Source: Bryoerythrophyllum caledonicum (lineage: Eukaryota > Streptophyta > Bryopsida > Pottiales > Pottiaceae). Taken from it: a DNA stretch of 64,000 nucleotides. The DNA lies in NCBI GenBank assembly GCA_963971425.1, contig OZ020517.1, positions 9,302,501 to 9,366,500 on the forward strand, in the 5' to 3' direction. Below the pieces are notes generated by a model that worked only from the letters and a program-made list of their open reading frames with translations, had not been told where the DNA came from and did not search any database. Below, piece by piece: positions 23,690-35,837 of this stretch (positions are counted from its first letter, which is position 1; each line of letters starts with the position of its first letter). Position numbers and translations under genes: made by a program.

Positions 23690-24264
23690 GATTTCATATG
23701 TTATGCAAACCGCTTTCCAATATAAATATATCACAATAGTATCCCTAACCTTAGAAGCACAATAGAAATACACATACAACAGAAAATAAATAGGTTGCAC
23801 ACGAGTTTTTTTTACTTTATATCCTTCAAAATGAAATGCAAAAGTTGAAAGCAAAAGGAAAAATGTCATAGTGATAAAAATATAAAAATTAGAACAAAAG
23901 TGAATCGTACGATATCGCAAAAGTAAAATCATTTCACAAAAATAGAACTTTGAGTGAGAGGCAGAAATCTATATTCCAATTTGAAACCTGACTTGTTATT
24001 AGGGAGGAAAGCAAAGGCGTGATAATAAGAAAAACATACTCAGAATGCCTGCCTTACAAAAGGTGACATAAAAGAGGTGTACAAGTGATTTCACACACTA
24101 GCAAGTGTGACTCCTTTGAGAAGATTTTTGTTGTGAGGGTCTAAAGTTTTCCACATATTTTGTCACCCACTAAGTCCTCTCAGTTGAACTCAAACGTCTG
24201 GAATCTATGTCTGCATTGTCTAGCCCCCAAAATGCCAAAGAAAACTAGGAATGAACAAATCTAT
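23690..24264. other. Spacer upstream of the Rab2-like ORF
   Basis: AT-rich; nothing supported beyond possible promoter sequence of the Rab-like gene. Confidence 0.45.
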
Positions 24265-24660
24265 GGTATCCTACAAACTGTACTCCTCCACATGGAAGCA
24301 AACGCAGCACCTCCCTGCAAAAAAAAACCCTAAACCCTATCCATTCTCGAATATGCAACCACTGCCAAACCCTGTCAATCCTCTACATGGAAGCCTCTCT
24401 GCAGAAGAGATGAAAGAGGTCTCCCTAACAACCTCGGTGAGAATGCAGCCATTCTCAGACTCTGTCAAGTTCGCTCCACATGGATGCGAACTCAGAAGCT
24501 CCCTGCAAAAGAGAAAAGAAAAGACGCTCTCCCAGAAAGCTGATTGACTATTTGGTGACACCCACGGTGAGAATGCAACCATAGCCAGATTCTTTCAGTT
24601 CAGTCCTCATAGAAGCCAAAAAGAGATAGAAAGGACACCTACCACCATTCTCAACAGGCC
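24265..24660. repeat. Degenerate tandem repeat of roughly 100-130 bp units
   Basis: Three diverged units begin near 24347, 24440 and 24567 with GAATATGCAACCA or GAATGCARCCAT, each followed by a variant of CTCAGACTCTGTCAAG. It lies just 3' of the GnT-II gene. Confidence 0.55.
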
Positions 24661-24708
24661 CTGAGAAGTAGAAGGATCCGTGGTGGTGTGAAAACTTGGC
24701 TGGCGCTC

Positions 24709-26787
24709 TCAATGAGCGACAGGGGTGGCTCTATACATGGCGGAGTAGGCCAGGCAGAGGCGCTGGTCGCGGTGGTCCCCCCAGCCGCCCCAGCCGCGGA
24801 ACCCAGAGGAGTAGCCTTTGATGCGGAAGGTGTGGACGGGCCAGCGGGGGTCGATGTTGGGCACCATGTCGCCGGAGTCGATCAGGCCCAGGCGCAGCGA
24901 CGAGTCGCGGCACTCCGTGTCGCGGCTCTTGCTGTAGCCCTGGTGCAGCCCGCACCGGCCGAAGTGCACCGCGCTCGTGCGTGGCCCCCGCAGCGTGTAG
25001 CGTGCGCCGCCGAACGTCGGGTAGATGGTGGCCCACATGGTGATGTCCCAGTTGTAGTCATCAAACGTGCAAAACACCTGCGCTTGCGCGTGGATCCGCT
25101 CCCACACCGTCCGGTTGAACGCGTACCCCACGTTGCCCACCTGTATGGGAAAAAACCTCGTGTTAGTGACGCGTTGTGGAGAACTGTGATGAAAGATTTA
25201 TCCAGAAAACAACACTGCTAACCTCAAACAGTTATCATGTTAGCTGCAGATTCTCCAGCTGGCTAGCATCCACAAAAAACTACATAACCTCAAAAAACAT
25301 CATGTTAGCTACTTGCGTACCAAATTCTAGAGGTAAAGGAGGGCTGTAATGTCAATTTTATAGCTCATTAGCATCAAGAGAAAACTGTTTAGAAGGAAAC
25401 GGTGCTTGCCTTCTCGGAGACGAGTTTTGAGAAGCCTTCCCCTCGGGATTTGACGTCGAAGGGGGCGGCGTTGACGGCGATGCATTGGGGGCACTTGGTT
25501 TGCTTGGCCCTGGCCAGGATCTGGATGTTGCGGTACGCGTTGGGGAGCAGGTAGTGATCCTCCTCGATGAAGAGCATGTGCGAGTCGAAGTTTTTGGTCT
25601 CCTGCAGGCCGTCCCAGACCGTGTTCATCATCCACCACCAGTGGTGCTTCAGCGACACGATGCGCACGCTGCGGTGGTTGCCGTACTGGTCGGAGTTGCC
25701 CGTGCACCCCAGGCGCGCGGCGTCGTCCTTGTTCTGGCAGTCACCCGGGCTGATTCCCGGGAACTGGCCTTGGTATAAGTGCGGCGACCATGGCGCGAAG
25801 ATCTGCTTCACCTGCAGAGAAAGAAGGGGGCACAGACAGAAATCAGCTTCCTCTCACACAGGAATCAGCGTCTGCAAACATCGGATCATACATACACACA
25901 TTCATCATCTGCAAAGATTGATATCACACACATAGATCATCATCTGCAAAATCATCGATTCATACACACACACAATCATCATCTGCAAAGATTGAGCACA
26001 TAAAAAATCATCCTGGTTAAATTTCTCCTGCAAACCCTACTCAGAGAAACCCGAGAATGCAAGCCCTGATCAGAGAATAATCAAGTCTCCCATTTCCTTT
26101 TCAGGTTATCTTTGTTGTAGTACCGTGCTAAGGAATTCAAGTGTACACAAGCAGATACATGAGAATTCCCACCCTGCTAAAAAACTGAGGTTTAAGCTAA
26201 GTTAAAATTTTGGAGTAAAAAATTTTAGGAGCAAATTTTTAGCAATGATTTTGGAGCAAATTTCTAGATCAAAGGTTTGAAAGCAAAGTTTCGGAATCAA
26301 AAGTTCAGAGCAAAGTTTTGGAAGCGGCATTCCGTACCTGACAGAAGCGGATTCCCTCCACAATGGCGTTCACGTCCTCGTAAAACCCATCGTGGCTGAC
26401 GATGAGGAGCGTCTCGTTGATCCCCCGCACTTCCTTCAACGCCGACACCACAAGCTCCAGATACTTGGCCCGCGAGTGCACGTACAAGACGATGATGACG
26501 CGATCGTCCGCCAGGGTCGGGAACAGGTCGCGGTTGCGCGGCGGCATACGGTTACGCGCCAGCAGCTGGCTCGCGAGCTCTTTCAGGGGCGGGAGGTCAA
26601 CGCCTCGGAGACGGAGCGCCTCCAAGTCCAGCGCGGGCGCGGCCCCATCCAGCCACTCCGTCGTCGCGGCGAGGTACGGCCCCAAGACGAACGCCAGGAT
26701 GACAATCTGGAGCACCAGAAGCACCCATAGCTGCCGCCCCCGCAAGCAGCTCGCTCCCCCGCGCTGCTTGCTGCTCAACAACCCCAT
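24709..26787 (-). CDS. MGAT2: Alpha-1,6-mannosyl-glycoprotein 2-beta-N-acetylglucosaminyltransferase (GnT-II)
   Basis: Three exons, 26787-26338, 25811-25410 and 25140-24709, give 427 aa, close to the roughly 430 aa of plant GnT-II. The enzyme adds GlcNAc to the alpha-1,6 mannose arm of N-glycans in the Golgi, making complex glycans. It is a type II membrane protein: a short Arg-rich cytosolic tail, then a membrane segment LWVLLVLQIVILAFVLGPYL. Family motifs include YVHSRAKYLELVVSAL, a nucleotide-sugar-binding FIEEDHYLLP (EED in place of DxD), FCTFDDYNWD, VHFGRCGLHQG and Cys pairs. The ATG at 26787 is the first in frame; the upstream frame begins only with GTG. Intron 2 uses a GC donor (AAG|GCAAGC). 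Exons are very GC-rich compared with the surroundings. Confidence 0.96.
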
Positions 26788-26844
26788 CGCCCTCCTCCTC
26801 TCACCATCCCCCCATTCCCCCCTCACGATGCATCAACCCCCTCC

Positions 26845-26995
26845 AATCCTCAAATCCTGTCACCAAACATACAATCTTCTCACCAATCCTCAAACCTTCT
26901 CATCAACCCACAAATCTTATCATCAATCCTCTCCTCTTCTTATCAACCCTTCACTCTTGTCGTCAACTTCCTCTCTCGTCATCAACAATTCCGCA
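26845..26995. repeat. CT-rich degenerate repeat upstream of GnT-II
   Basis: Copies of a unit like ATCCTCAAACCTTCTCATCA, about 22 bp, lie directly upstream of the coding start. It is probably 5' UTR or promoter sequence. I see no defined promoter element. Confidence 0.5.
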
Positions 26996-29452
26996 AAACC
27001 CCACCAGATCCACCGCAAATGGGGATGGTTCTCTTCGTCGTCAAATGAGATCAAGATGGCCATCGCGCACGGTTGCATGATGGCCTGGGTTCCACCGCCC
27101 TATTTTAAAAAACAACAAAGTCCATGCCTGCTTTCTGTTGCGTGTTTCTAGTGGTGCAATTGTTGCAATGACCCCACATAAATTAGGGTTAGCAATGCTG
27201 TTCCGGCCTCTTTTTCTTACTAAACATAACTGGCGGTTTGGGAAGGGAATGATGTGGTATGATTTCACAAGAGAGCAGTTCTGAGTCGTCAACATGTATA
27301 ATTGGCGAGTGTCATTCAATCATTGTTGTGGCTTGATCGGCGATCGGTTTCTTGAGCATAAGTTTCGTCTTTGTTTTCCATTTAGCGATCGGAATGTGCG
27401 TAGATGTTTGCTTTGATGGATCTACTACCTTTGTAGATTTCTCTATCGGCTACACCATTCGCCGTGGATACACTCTTGATGTGGATCACCGCCTACACTA
27501 ATTTACTTCAAGCACATGCAAGTCAAATTTCGTTTTTTCTTTTTCTTTCTTGTTTTGTTTTCTTGGCACACATGAGTGGCTATTTAGGCAACTTGCAGCT
27601 AGGATCAAATCCGCAACCTCATGTCTTTGGGTATCTCACACTATCACATGGGTAGTTTAGGGCCAACTTGGACCAATAAGTATTTGTTTTCAAGCAAATG
27701 TGAGACAATCAATGATTGCATGCGAAGTTCCAAATAGTGTAGGAACTCGAATTACTTTGGTACTCACTAAATTTAGTGGGGCTTACCCAAGGACCCTGCC
27801 CTTAAGTTCCCTTGATTTTAAGATTTGCATAGATCCTTTATAAAATACTTTATAAAATACTTGGCCATGTCTTAATTGCATGGGCTCATTTTTCTGGCAC
27901 TCCCATTTTGGGGGGGTCAGAGGCTTTTTTTGGCTTTTTTTTTACAAAATTGGGGCCTACAGCCCCATCTTAGTCTGTAGGTCCCCCTTGGCTAAATTTA
28001 GGTCCCCATCCAAAAACAAAATAGGGACCAGGTTTTGGCCCCACCACCTCCTCCCCCACCTGGTAAGTCTGAGCGTGGGGGGTTTCCTGTCAAATCGATA
28101 GCGACATTGGTGATGGAAATTAAACAACTACATTACTATAGTCTTAACTCACTATTTTTTGAAACTTAATAAGAGAGGGGAAAGGTTAAAATGGTAGAGC
28201 TATTCTAAATTTGATGTTTAGTATAGGCACACTATATGATTTATAAATGCTATTAGTTTTTACTCTTGATGAATATTTTTACCAACCATGTTGATAATGG
28301 TCACTCTCTTTAAGTAGTATAGAAAGTTGTACTCGTAAAAATCTTCATCAATAGTAAAAAGATATAGCACTTTCAAATCATAAAGTACCACTACACTAAA
28401 CATCAACTTCAGTGTAGCATGAAAAGTGCAATGTGAAAATTCCCCATAGTAACTGCGTTTGAAATTAATCTCCAGCAAATTAAATCTATCAATCAGGTAC
28501 TGACGACCTGAGAATCAACTCCAGACCGCTTGACTTTTATCGAATAATCAAGTTGAAAAGTGGTGCCAGACATGATCATTCTGCAACACTGACATGAATT
28601 AAAAGGTTGGGACCACATCGATCGGCCAATGAAGCAAAAAAACTGGCCTTCGACTGCTGAGACAAATTGGCCAGAAGGACCACAAGCAGTAGATTCACCA
28701 CCAAATAAATGAAAGGAAATGTATATCATGGACGTGACGGAAAAAGTAACAAAATGCACAACCACACCACAAAGCTCTTCACCATGTGACCATGAAAACC
28801 CATGTCCAGCCTTCTGCCACTCCCAAGATCCATAAAATGAGATACCATAACAGCAAATGACACAAGGTATCTAGATACTCTCGAGCTTTCTTTTCTAGAA
28901 ACCTTACATTCAGTGCTAATGGCAACATCAGCATTGTCAGTGCTAAAGGAAATGGCCCATGAATGCACGACACTAGAAGAAGGATGGAGGGAGCCGCTTT
29001 ATATACAACCGGACCTCATTGTACAAATAGGAAAAGGGCGAATAAATTACCACTATACCTTGAATATCGATCCTCGGAGCCAATGCACCCCCTGAATGAG
29101 CCACTACAAAAATGTTCCACCTTTAACACATCGCAGATCCCGTCCAGTTGGTGTCCCTCCATACGTTGGAGAACCGTGACCACACCTGGAGTATCAATCT
29201 GCGACGTTCTTCCATATCTCCGGTATTTGTACAAACAATCAAACCACTACCATTACATCGTCTTCACCGATGAGAACATGATCCTGCCAACTGCTGCAAG
29301 TTCACCAGGTGCCCATGATGAATTTCACAACCATTCCTGAGCTACGCATCACATCATCCTGAAATGAGAAGAAGATGAACACATGATCCTTCGAACCCTG
29401 TCAACTTCTGGAACTTCACCAGTATGCTGCAACTTCATCGCCTGCTGCAGAT
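26996..29452. other. Intergenic, no gene recognised
   Basis: It contains short simple repeats (a TTTATAAAATACT tandem pair near 27837-27860, G and T runs near 27905-27945). Fragmentary frames at 28490-28970 (minus) and 28960-29340 (plus) show no motif I can identify. Part of 29340-29452 is likely the 3' UTR of the membrane protein gene on the minus strand. Confidence 0.45.
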
Positions 29453-30190
29453 TCAGAAGAACAAGGACCACGGGAATCCGAGGGTTTCAGGCGCAAGAGG
29501 CGGGACCGGGAGCACAGCAGGCGTCTTAGAGGGAAGCGCGCTAGCGCTGGCGCTAACGAGAGAGAACACAGCGATTCCAAGCACGATGAGGAACCAGTGG
29601 CCGCCGTAGTCCATGAACATCGACAGGAGGCCGCGCTGCTGGTAATTGTTGTGGCCGTACCTGTTGTTCTCGTTCCAAGACGGACCCGACCATGGCCACC
29701 ATCCGCCCCAGCCGCCGCGGTTGTACTCGGGCGCCATGCCTCTGTAACCTGGAGCAGCGTACGCATCGCCGCGGTAGCCTCCTCTGCCGGGGTAGGCTCC
29801 TCCTCTTCCGCCTCGGTAACCGTAGCCGCCCTCGCCGTAGTAGGGCATGTTTCCACCGAAGAACTGGAACCCGATGATGGCCAGCACGGGGATCCACAGG
29901 AGCGGCAGCGGGAAGCTGTAGGACGGGCGCGCCGCGACCGCGGCCGCGGCCTGGTACGCGATCACGGGGTCCGGGTAGATCGGAGTGGCGCTCCGCATCC
30001 ACGGCATCCCCGTGATGAGCAGAATCACGCCGAGGATCGTCGCGGGAATCCACGGCGACGGCCCACGGTGGCGCTGGTGGCGCTCGTACTCCTGAGGATC
30101 ACCGCGCACATCACGCGCCTCGTAGCCCCCTCCTCGCGGCACGTAACCGCGCGGAACGTTGTACACGGGAGGCGGACCTCTCATCCACAT
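29453..30190 (-). CDS. Gly/Tyr-rich multi-pass membrane protein, 245 aa, function unknown
   Basis: ATG at 30190 (MWMRGPPP), single exon, stop at 29453-29455. Three hydrophobic segments stand out: WIPATILGVILLITG (about residues 47-61), PLLWIPVLAIIGFQFF (about 98-113) and HWFLIVLGIAVFSLV (about 201-215). Between the last two is a Gly/Tyr/Arg-rich stretch with GGYGYRGGRGG-like repeats and Trp clusters. High GC content and consistent third-position bias support real coding. No enzymatic motif is seen. The C terminus is Pro-rich. The low-complexity linker may face the stroma or cytosol, but the localisation is not determined. Confidence 0.7.
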   Translation of the reverse strand: MWMRGPPPVYNVPRGYVPRGGGYEARDVRGDPQEYERHQRHRGPSPWIPATILGVILLITGMPWMRSATPIYPDPVIAYQAAAAVAARPSYSFPLPLLWIPVLAIIGFQFFGGNMPYYGEGGYGYRGGRGGAYPGRGGYRGDAYAAPGYRGMAPEYNRGGWGGWWPWSGPSWNENNRYGHNNYQQRGLLSMFMDYGGHWFLIVLGIAVFSLVSASASALPSKTPAVLPVPPLAPETLGFPWSLFF

Positions 30191-31397
30191 CTCTCAAACC
30201 TCTCAAAAACCGCACCTCAAGCCCTAATCCGCACAAATTCCCTGCAAAACACAAAAATGACTTCTCCTCAACACAACAAAACTAGCAAATCGGTAACACA
30301 CTTCCAAACCAGCTCCTCTCCCAAACCACAGCAACTCCAACCACACTTCAAACCCTAATGCACAGATTGACTCCACAGAATCCACTCCAAATCACAAACT
30401 AGCAAACTAACTCCCTCCAAAAGAATTCTACGACCAGATCACGCAACCGACTGGTGGCCATCTAGTCGACGAGACGATCTACGCTGCTCGGCTCCCGCAA
30501 TTGAGAGGATTGACAAGAGAGACAGACGAAGTGTGCACAACTTTCAACACAGCACCAGCCTTCACAGCTTCAAGAGCATTTAACGACTGGTACAGTAGCG
30601 GGTATAAATGGATATCAAACGAGTATCACGCCGTCCTAGAGAGGGTATTACATGGTTATAAGACAAGTATCGGGTGGAGGAGGCGCTGGGCCGGGTTGCG
30701 TGCTGGCTGAGTCAACCCGGCCCGGGCGTTTATGGCGGGGTTCTGTCAGGAGGCTGTTCGCACGCCACGTGGTGGTTTGAGAGTGATTGGCTTATTTTGT
30801 CAGGATTCCGACTCGAGGCGACTTTTCTCCTTTTCCGCCGTCTTTTCTCCTTTTCCGTCGTCTTTTTGCGCCTTTTTTTCGTGGGTTTCGGTAGAAATTT
30901 TAGTGACTTGCGTGGATGGGTGTGTTACCAATTTCATTAAATAATCCTAGAGACAAATCACCACCAACTTGTATGGAAAAACTGGAGGCTTGTGAGGTGA
31001 AATTGAAAAAAATAATGAAATTTAGCTAGATAAGTATTTAGCCACCTTTTGAGATAATATCCACGGGTGTCACATAGGTATATCATGGGTATCATCTATA
31101 TATATAGATCACGGATATTGCACGGTATGGCCTAGGGCTTCACATATTATGTGCTTGAATAGCTTAATTAACTCCTTCATACGTTGTAGTATTTCTTCTA
31201 GTTTAGAGTTTTTTTTCTATGTGATTGATTCCTTTGGACAGGGTTTGTCAGCTCAGATCCTGCAAATGCTAGACTTGGGAAGTTGGTGGAACCTTTCAAC
31301 CCATGATGACCATGGTCATGAGAGGGCACCCAATGTTGATTGCAGGGAATATTATTGGATTGGTTTCATGTAACGAGAATGTCAGGTTTTATTCATA
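30191..31397. other. Intergenic with probable promoter of the membrane protein gene
   Basis: The first 250 bp are C/A-rich 5'-UTR-like sequence. Further on, pyrimidine tracts (30815-30880) and a TATATATATAGAT stretch near 31100 occur. No coding frame is convincing. Confidence 0.45.
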
Positions 31398-32238
31398 CAG
31401 TCTAACCTTGATAATATCACACTTGTTAATATAACACCTTGATATCGTCACCCAAAACCTTGAAACAGATTTTCTTAGTGTAAAACTACCTTGTTAATAT
31501 CACTATCACCCTTGATAAGATCACATTTTTTTTTTCAAAATCTGTAGTGTAAGTGTGACAATATCAAATATGGATGGATGAATAAGTGTGGATGATGGCA
31601 TATCTCGTTGGAATGTTTTACTGTATCTACAATTGGGGGTGATTCCTGAATGAAAAATGTGCGCTAATCATAGATTTTGGTGAAGACGAGGGTTGTAGGA
31701 AGAGCAAGGGTTCTGAGCTCCAAAAGCATTGAGACTCAGGAGAGGACAAGGGTTTGCTTGCGGGTGGTTTCTTTACAGATTTAGTACAGTACATGTCGCT
31801 GGGGTGTAAGTTCATTGATGGAATGGCGATTAATTGATGATACTATATGTGTAATGTGAACCAGTTACACCTTGTCACGTGTTATTTCTCAATGACCATT
31901 CGACATGAGGTGAGAAAAATCATATGTTAGGTTACAATGGATTTACTAGTTTGTTAAGTCTCAATATGAGATTTCACTAATTCATATATTTGATTTTTGT
32001 GATTTATAACATCTGATGGTGATTGATTCAAGTTGGAAAATCATGTGTATGACAGTTTGTAATCTAATTTAATTTTCTGATTTTTTTTTTAAAAAAATTG
32101 AATTTTTTTGGCCTTCTTTTTTGATAATATCACATTTTGCCTAAAATTGCCAAATGTGGTATTATCAAAATTGTCACACCTTGATAATATCACATTTTTG
32201 GGTGAAACGGAGGGTGTGATATTATCAAGGTTAGACTG
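31398..32238. mobile_element. pogo/Tigger-like non-autonomous element (MITE), 841 bp
   Basis: The terminal inverted repeat is CAGTCTAACCTTGATAATAT at 31398 and its complement ending at 32238. TA is present on both sides (31396-31397, 32239-32240). TA target duplication with CAGT-starting ends fits the pogo/Tigger branch of Tc1/mariner. Several inner copies of CCTTGATAATATCACA (direct and inverted, for example 31436-31450 and 32180-32200) form subterminal repeats. There is no transposase ORF. Confidence 0.87.
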
Positions 32239-33086
32239 TACTAAGTTTCGGCCGTTTGGTTGAGCGGATTTTGGACAATTTTGCTTGAAATTGGATGAGA
32301 GGCCATTGATGCAAAAATTCACCAAGATGTGATGCATGTGACCTTTCATTGGTCGTCGTGCAAAGGTCCAAGGGCAAGTTCCACCAACCATGACCGGTTT
32401 GACAAGGATCCAATCTGTTTTACTTTATTTGAATATTTTCATACCAAAAATAATATTATTTCCTTTGTCTTTAATGTTAAAAAGTCCAATGAAGATCTCT
32501 AAGTTTTCTGTGGAAAAGAAGAAGTCTTTTTGGTACCTTGCCCAACAACGTGTGAAAAATGCTTGACTTCGGTTAATATGCTATTTTTCACTAAAGAGAA
32601 GAATTTATTTTTTACATTATGAAGGGAAACAATGTTACTTGCTAGTATTGAAAATCTCACATTCAATAGAGTGTCCTAGCAAAAAAATTTAGAGGTGAAT
32701 TTAATCCAAGTGAAACAATTACATATAATGGGGTGAGGTACAAAAGCAAATTTAGAAATTTGAATACTTGTTTTTTGTTGTAAGATGTAATGATATTAGC
32801 TATGTAGGACAAATTAAAGTACAAAATCAATTAACATGTGTATTTGAAAATTTGAAAGCTTCTCTCTTTGCAGGAATTTTTTGAATATATTTGATCTTTC
32901 TTCTACTTTTAATAGTACATAGGTATAAACTATGTAAATTTAAACATTGCTATTTTCATTTAAAATGCATGACACACACTCACCATAATTTTACCTTTTT
33001 GCAAGAAACTAAAATCAACTTTCAATTATACATGTGATGCAAAATATTTGTAAGAATATAATACCATAAAACAACCATTGTTGTTA
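32239..33086. other. Spacer between MITEs
   Basis: AT-rich. A segment near 32530 (GGTACCTTGCCCAACAACGTGTGA) resembles one inside the next MITE near 33650, so part may be an older relative of that element. Confidence 0.4.
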
Positions 33087-33090
33087 TTAA

Positions 33091-34013
33091 CCCCTAAAAT
33101 TCTTTGCGATTTTCTTGTCAAAAACACTTCAAAACTACATATTCTAGTAAAAGAGAAGATAAGAGTAAAAAAAATCTTCCATTACTATTTTTAACCTTAA
33201 GATATTAATTTAGAGTATGTAAAAAACAAGTGGTAATTTTCTCAAATTTTTTCACCACATGAATTAGAAGATTATAGTATTTGAAGTGAAAAACATAGTC
33301 ATTTTGGGACCATTCAAAACAGGATCAGCACACTTTGTTTCCTCATGAAAAAATATCTCTTGCATCTTTTCTTTTAAGGAGATTTTACCAGATAAAAATA
33401 GACCATATAAGCTATACTTTCCCCAAATTTAAAATGAAAAAATAGTGTGTAGCATTCTCAAATTAGTATTGCAAGTAGAAGGAATTTAAAACTTGTTTAT
33501 TTGCATTTTATTTTTTTGTAAATTGTGGATCTTGAAAATTCAAAATCCAAACGGTGAAATCGAAGTTTCATACTCCTTTTCAAAGTAGAAAAAATTAAAA
33601 GTACAAAAAAGAAAAATCTCTATCTTTTATATGGCAAAGAAGAATTGTTTTGGGCACCTTGCCCGAAAAGGTGTGAGAACTTTTATTCTCTTTTAAAAAA
33701 GACATCAATTCCAAAAGTAGTTTTTTTTTCAAAATCACCAAATAGTATAATATTAGCTTCTTGTAAAAAAAATTCATAAATAATGGAGTGTTTTTGCTAT
33801 GTTGCCTGAGGTGCCCGACAAGTAGGAATTTTTACTTTGGGCATCATATTTTTTTTTTCCAATGTCCAAATGATGAATAAATTAGATCCCCATGAAGCTC
33901 TAACATTACCACACCTTCAAAAAAAGTTTCAATAAAATATATCTAAAATTGACATCATAGGAACCTACCCAAATTCTCAAAAAACCCGTTTTGGGACAAT
34001 TGTCTTTTAGGGG
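33091..34013. mobile_element. piggyBac-like non-autonomous element (MITE), 923 bp
   Basis: It starts CCCCTAAAA at 33091 and ends TTTTAGGGG at 34013, with TTAA at 33087-33090 and 34014-34017. The internal start (CAAAAACACTTCAAAACT) matches the element at 3343, so they belong to the same family. No ORF is coding-like. Confidence 0.85.
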
Positions 34014-34220
34014 TTAATGATGGTGGATTGATTGTGAACGAGGGTGATTCAGGAATTGGTGTCACATGTACTATTGACAATAATTAGTATTGCCACACAA
34101 GAATAAACATGGTTTTGAAGGAGAAGAAGAGTTGGAAGACCCCCCCATATCTCCATTGGGAAGATTTCACAATGAAGTACCAACTTTGAACTAAACTAAA
34201 ATATTTGCAACCAACCTTAA

Positions 34221-34516
34221 TCCTTTAAGGCCAATGAGCTTTTCTAGCCTGTAAGAATCTATGAGTGGTCTAGATGATGCAAAATGATATCTACACTCTG
34301 GATACATATTAGCACAAAAATCTACAAACTCATTTTGCAGAAATATTGTAGCTCACCAATGCTTGCACCAATTGTCGTGGCAATGATCTCAATAGATCCC
34401 CATCTTCCTCCACCTCTAAGTCATAGTCTAATTTTTCCTTAGAGGTGGCTTGTAGCACTTGCTACAAAGGTTCTTGTGCCAAAACGACCCATATATGGTC
34501 ATTTGGCCTTAAAGGG
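34221..34516. mobile_element. Short piggyBac-like MITE, 296 bp
   Basis: The left end TCCTTTAAGGCCAATGA pairs with the right end, which read inward is CCCTTTAAGGCCAAATGA. TTAA flanks both sides (34217-34220, 34517-34520). It is a different subfamily from the CCCCTAAAGGACC elements. Confidence 0.78.
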
Positions 34517-34520
34517 TTAA

Positions 34521-34850
34521 CCTCAAAAGGACCATGACTATGTTTCACCAAAACCACTTCAAAATTACTTCACTAAGATGAGATTATGAAACTAATCACA
34601 ACAACTCTAGACTAATTTCAATTGTAAGATCTTGAAGTTTGATACTACAGAATTTTCCATAAAATTGACCACACAAACTATAAGATTCATGTCTTTGAAA
34701 GGTGCAATGTAAATTTTTCCTTCCCTATAGAGATAGGGCCAACATACTTTGACTCAAAATAATGGCATATTTTTCAACACATCGCATAAAAATTATGGAA
34801 TTATGTTCTACCTAATGTTAAGTCATTAGACACCAAAATGGAGCGGATTA
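34521..34850 (+). mobile_element. Left half of a CCCCTAAAGGACC-family MITE (3' end not found)
   Basis: After TTAA at 34517-34520 the sequence CCTCAAAAGGACCATGACTA, then CCAAAACCACTTCAAAA and TTGACCACACAAACTATAAG, tracks the left part of the element at 3343. I cannot find a right end, so the copy is truncated or diverged. The end coordinate is approximate. Confidence 0.5.
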
Positions 34851-35255
34851 GGATAAGGAAAAGGGTCGTCCAATGATTCTGGGTATACACATCCTTAGCA
34901 TAGCAATTTCGTCTTTTTATGAAATAACTGATAGCGGATCCAAAATCCAATCGATAGATAGAATCAACACGTCTTTTTCTATTGGGGAAAAGAAAAAATG
35001 AAAGAATAATGAAATCCTTAATTTTTATGCATTTCGAGGGCTTCCAAGAACTTTCCAGACTACCTCAATAGATTGTACTATTCAACTTCACAGTACTACT
35101 ATTCAGCTCTGAAAGAGAACATAGACTATCAATATCTTTGAGCGGTTCCTTACCTCAAAGCAATTTATGACTGTACACTGCTCTCCCTTCTTTCCCATTT
35201 GTCATACGGTGGATAGTAAACAACTGCATCCATACTACACACTGAAATCATAACC

Positions 35256-35577
35256 ATGAATAGACTCAAGAGACTAAGTGGGACATTCCTGGTGCTCGTT
35301 TTCTCAGGCATCGCCATCACGGACTCAGCCCAACATGTCCAGTAACATCCACGCTTTGTCAGAGAGCTGTACGCTCAAAACATGGAACTACGTGCCTCTG
35401 AAAGTTAGGAACGACTTTCAACCACGAAATAGCATTCAATACACATATTTCGCCAACTGTAGGGATAGTCTATCCTCGAAAAAAGGAACAGTGCCTATTA
35501 AAATATTATCAGCTAACTCGTTGGGTCTGCACATTGTCAACAGTGGTGTAATTACACACTTTTCATTGAGAGGATGA
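35256..35577 (+). pseudogene. Possible broken secreted-protein fragment
   Basis: ATG at 35256 opens a signal-peptide-like frame (MNRLKRLSGTFLVLVFSGIA) that stops at 35343-35345. A second frame overlapping it stays open to 35577 (containing SCTLKTWNYVPLKVRNDF). This looks like one frame shifted by a small indel. I recognise no family. Confidence 0.25.
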
Positions 35578-35837
35578 CGAAGGGAAGGAAAAAATCTTTA
35601 CTGCGTACCTCTTGCCACGCACCATCTTTGCAACAGCATCTTTCCTCTCAAGACGTGACCTTGAGACCTGAAGCTTCGCAAGTTACTTTACAACCTCCAC
35701 AAACTAAGCAGTTACTAATCACAAGTCTTGTAAAGGGCGCCTAACTCAGTGCAAACAATGACATCTTAATATACAATGACGTTACAGAGGTATCAATACT
35801 CTAGTGAATCACACATTACGCCTTCTGATATTTGTGG

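Noticed and set aside
24688-25221. Long plus-strand open frame opposite GnT-II exon 3
   Set aside because: Antisense shadow of a GC-rich coding exon; the minus strand matches GnT-II throughout.
29597-30358. 253-codon plus-strand frame opposite the Gly-rich membrane protein
   Set aside because: The minus-strand frame has membrane segments and an ATG; the plus frame is Ala/Val/Arg-rich mirror sequence.
34862-35035. Possible plastid-derived (NUPT) patch
   Set aside because: The minus-strand text has an organellar feel, but I could not match it to a named plastid gene from sequence alone.
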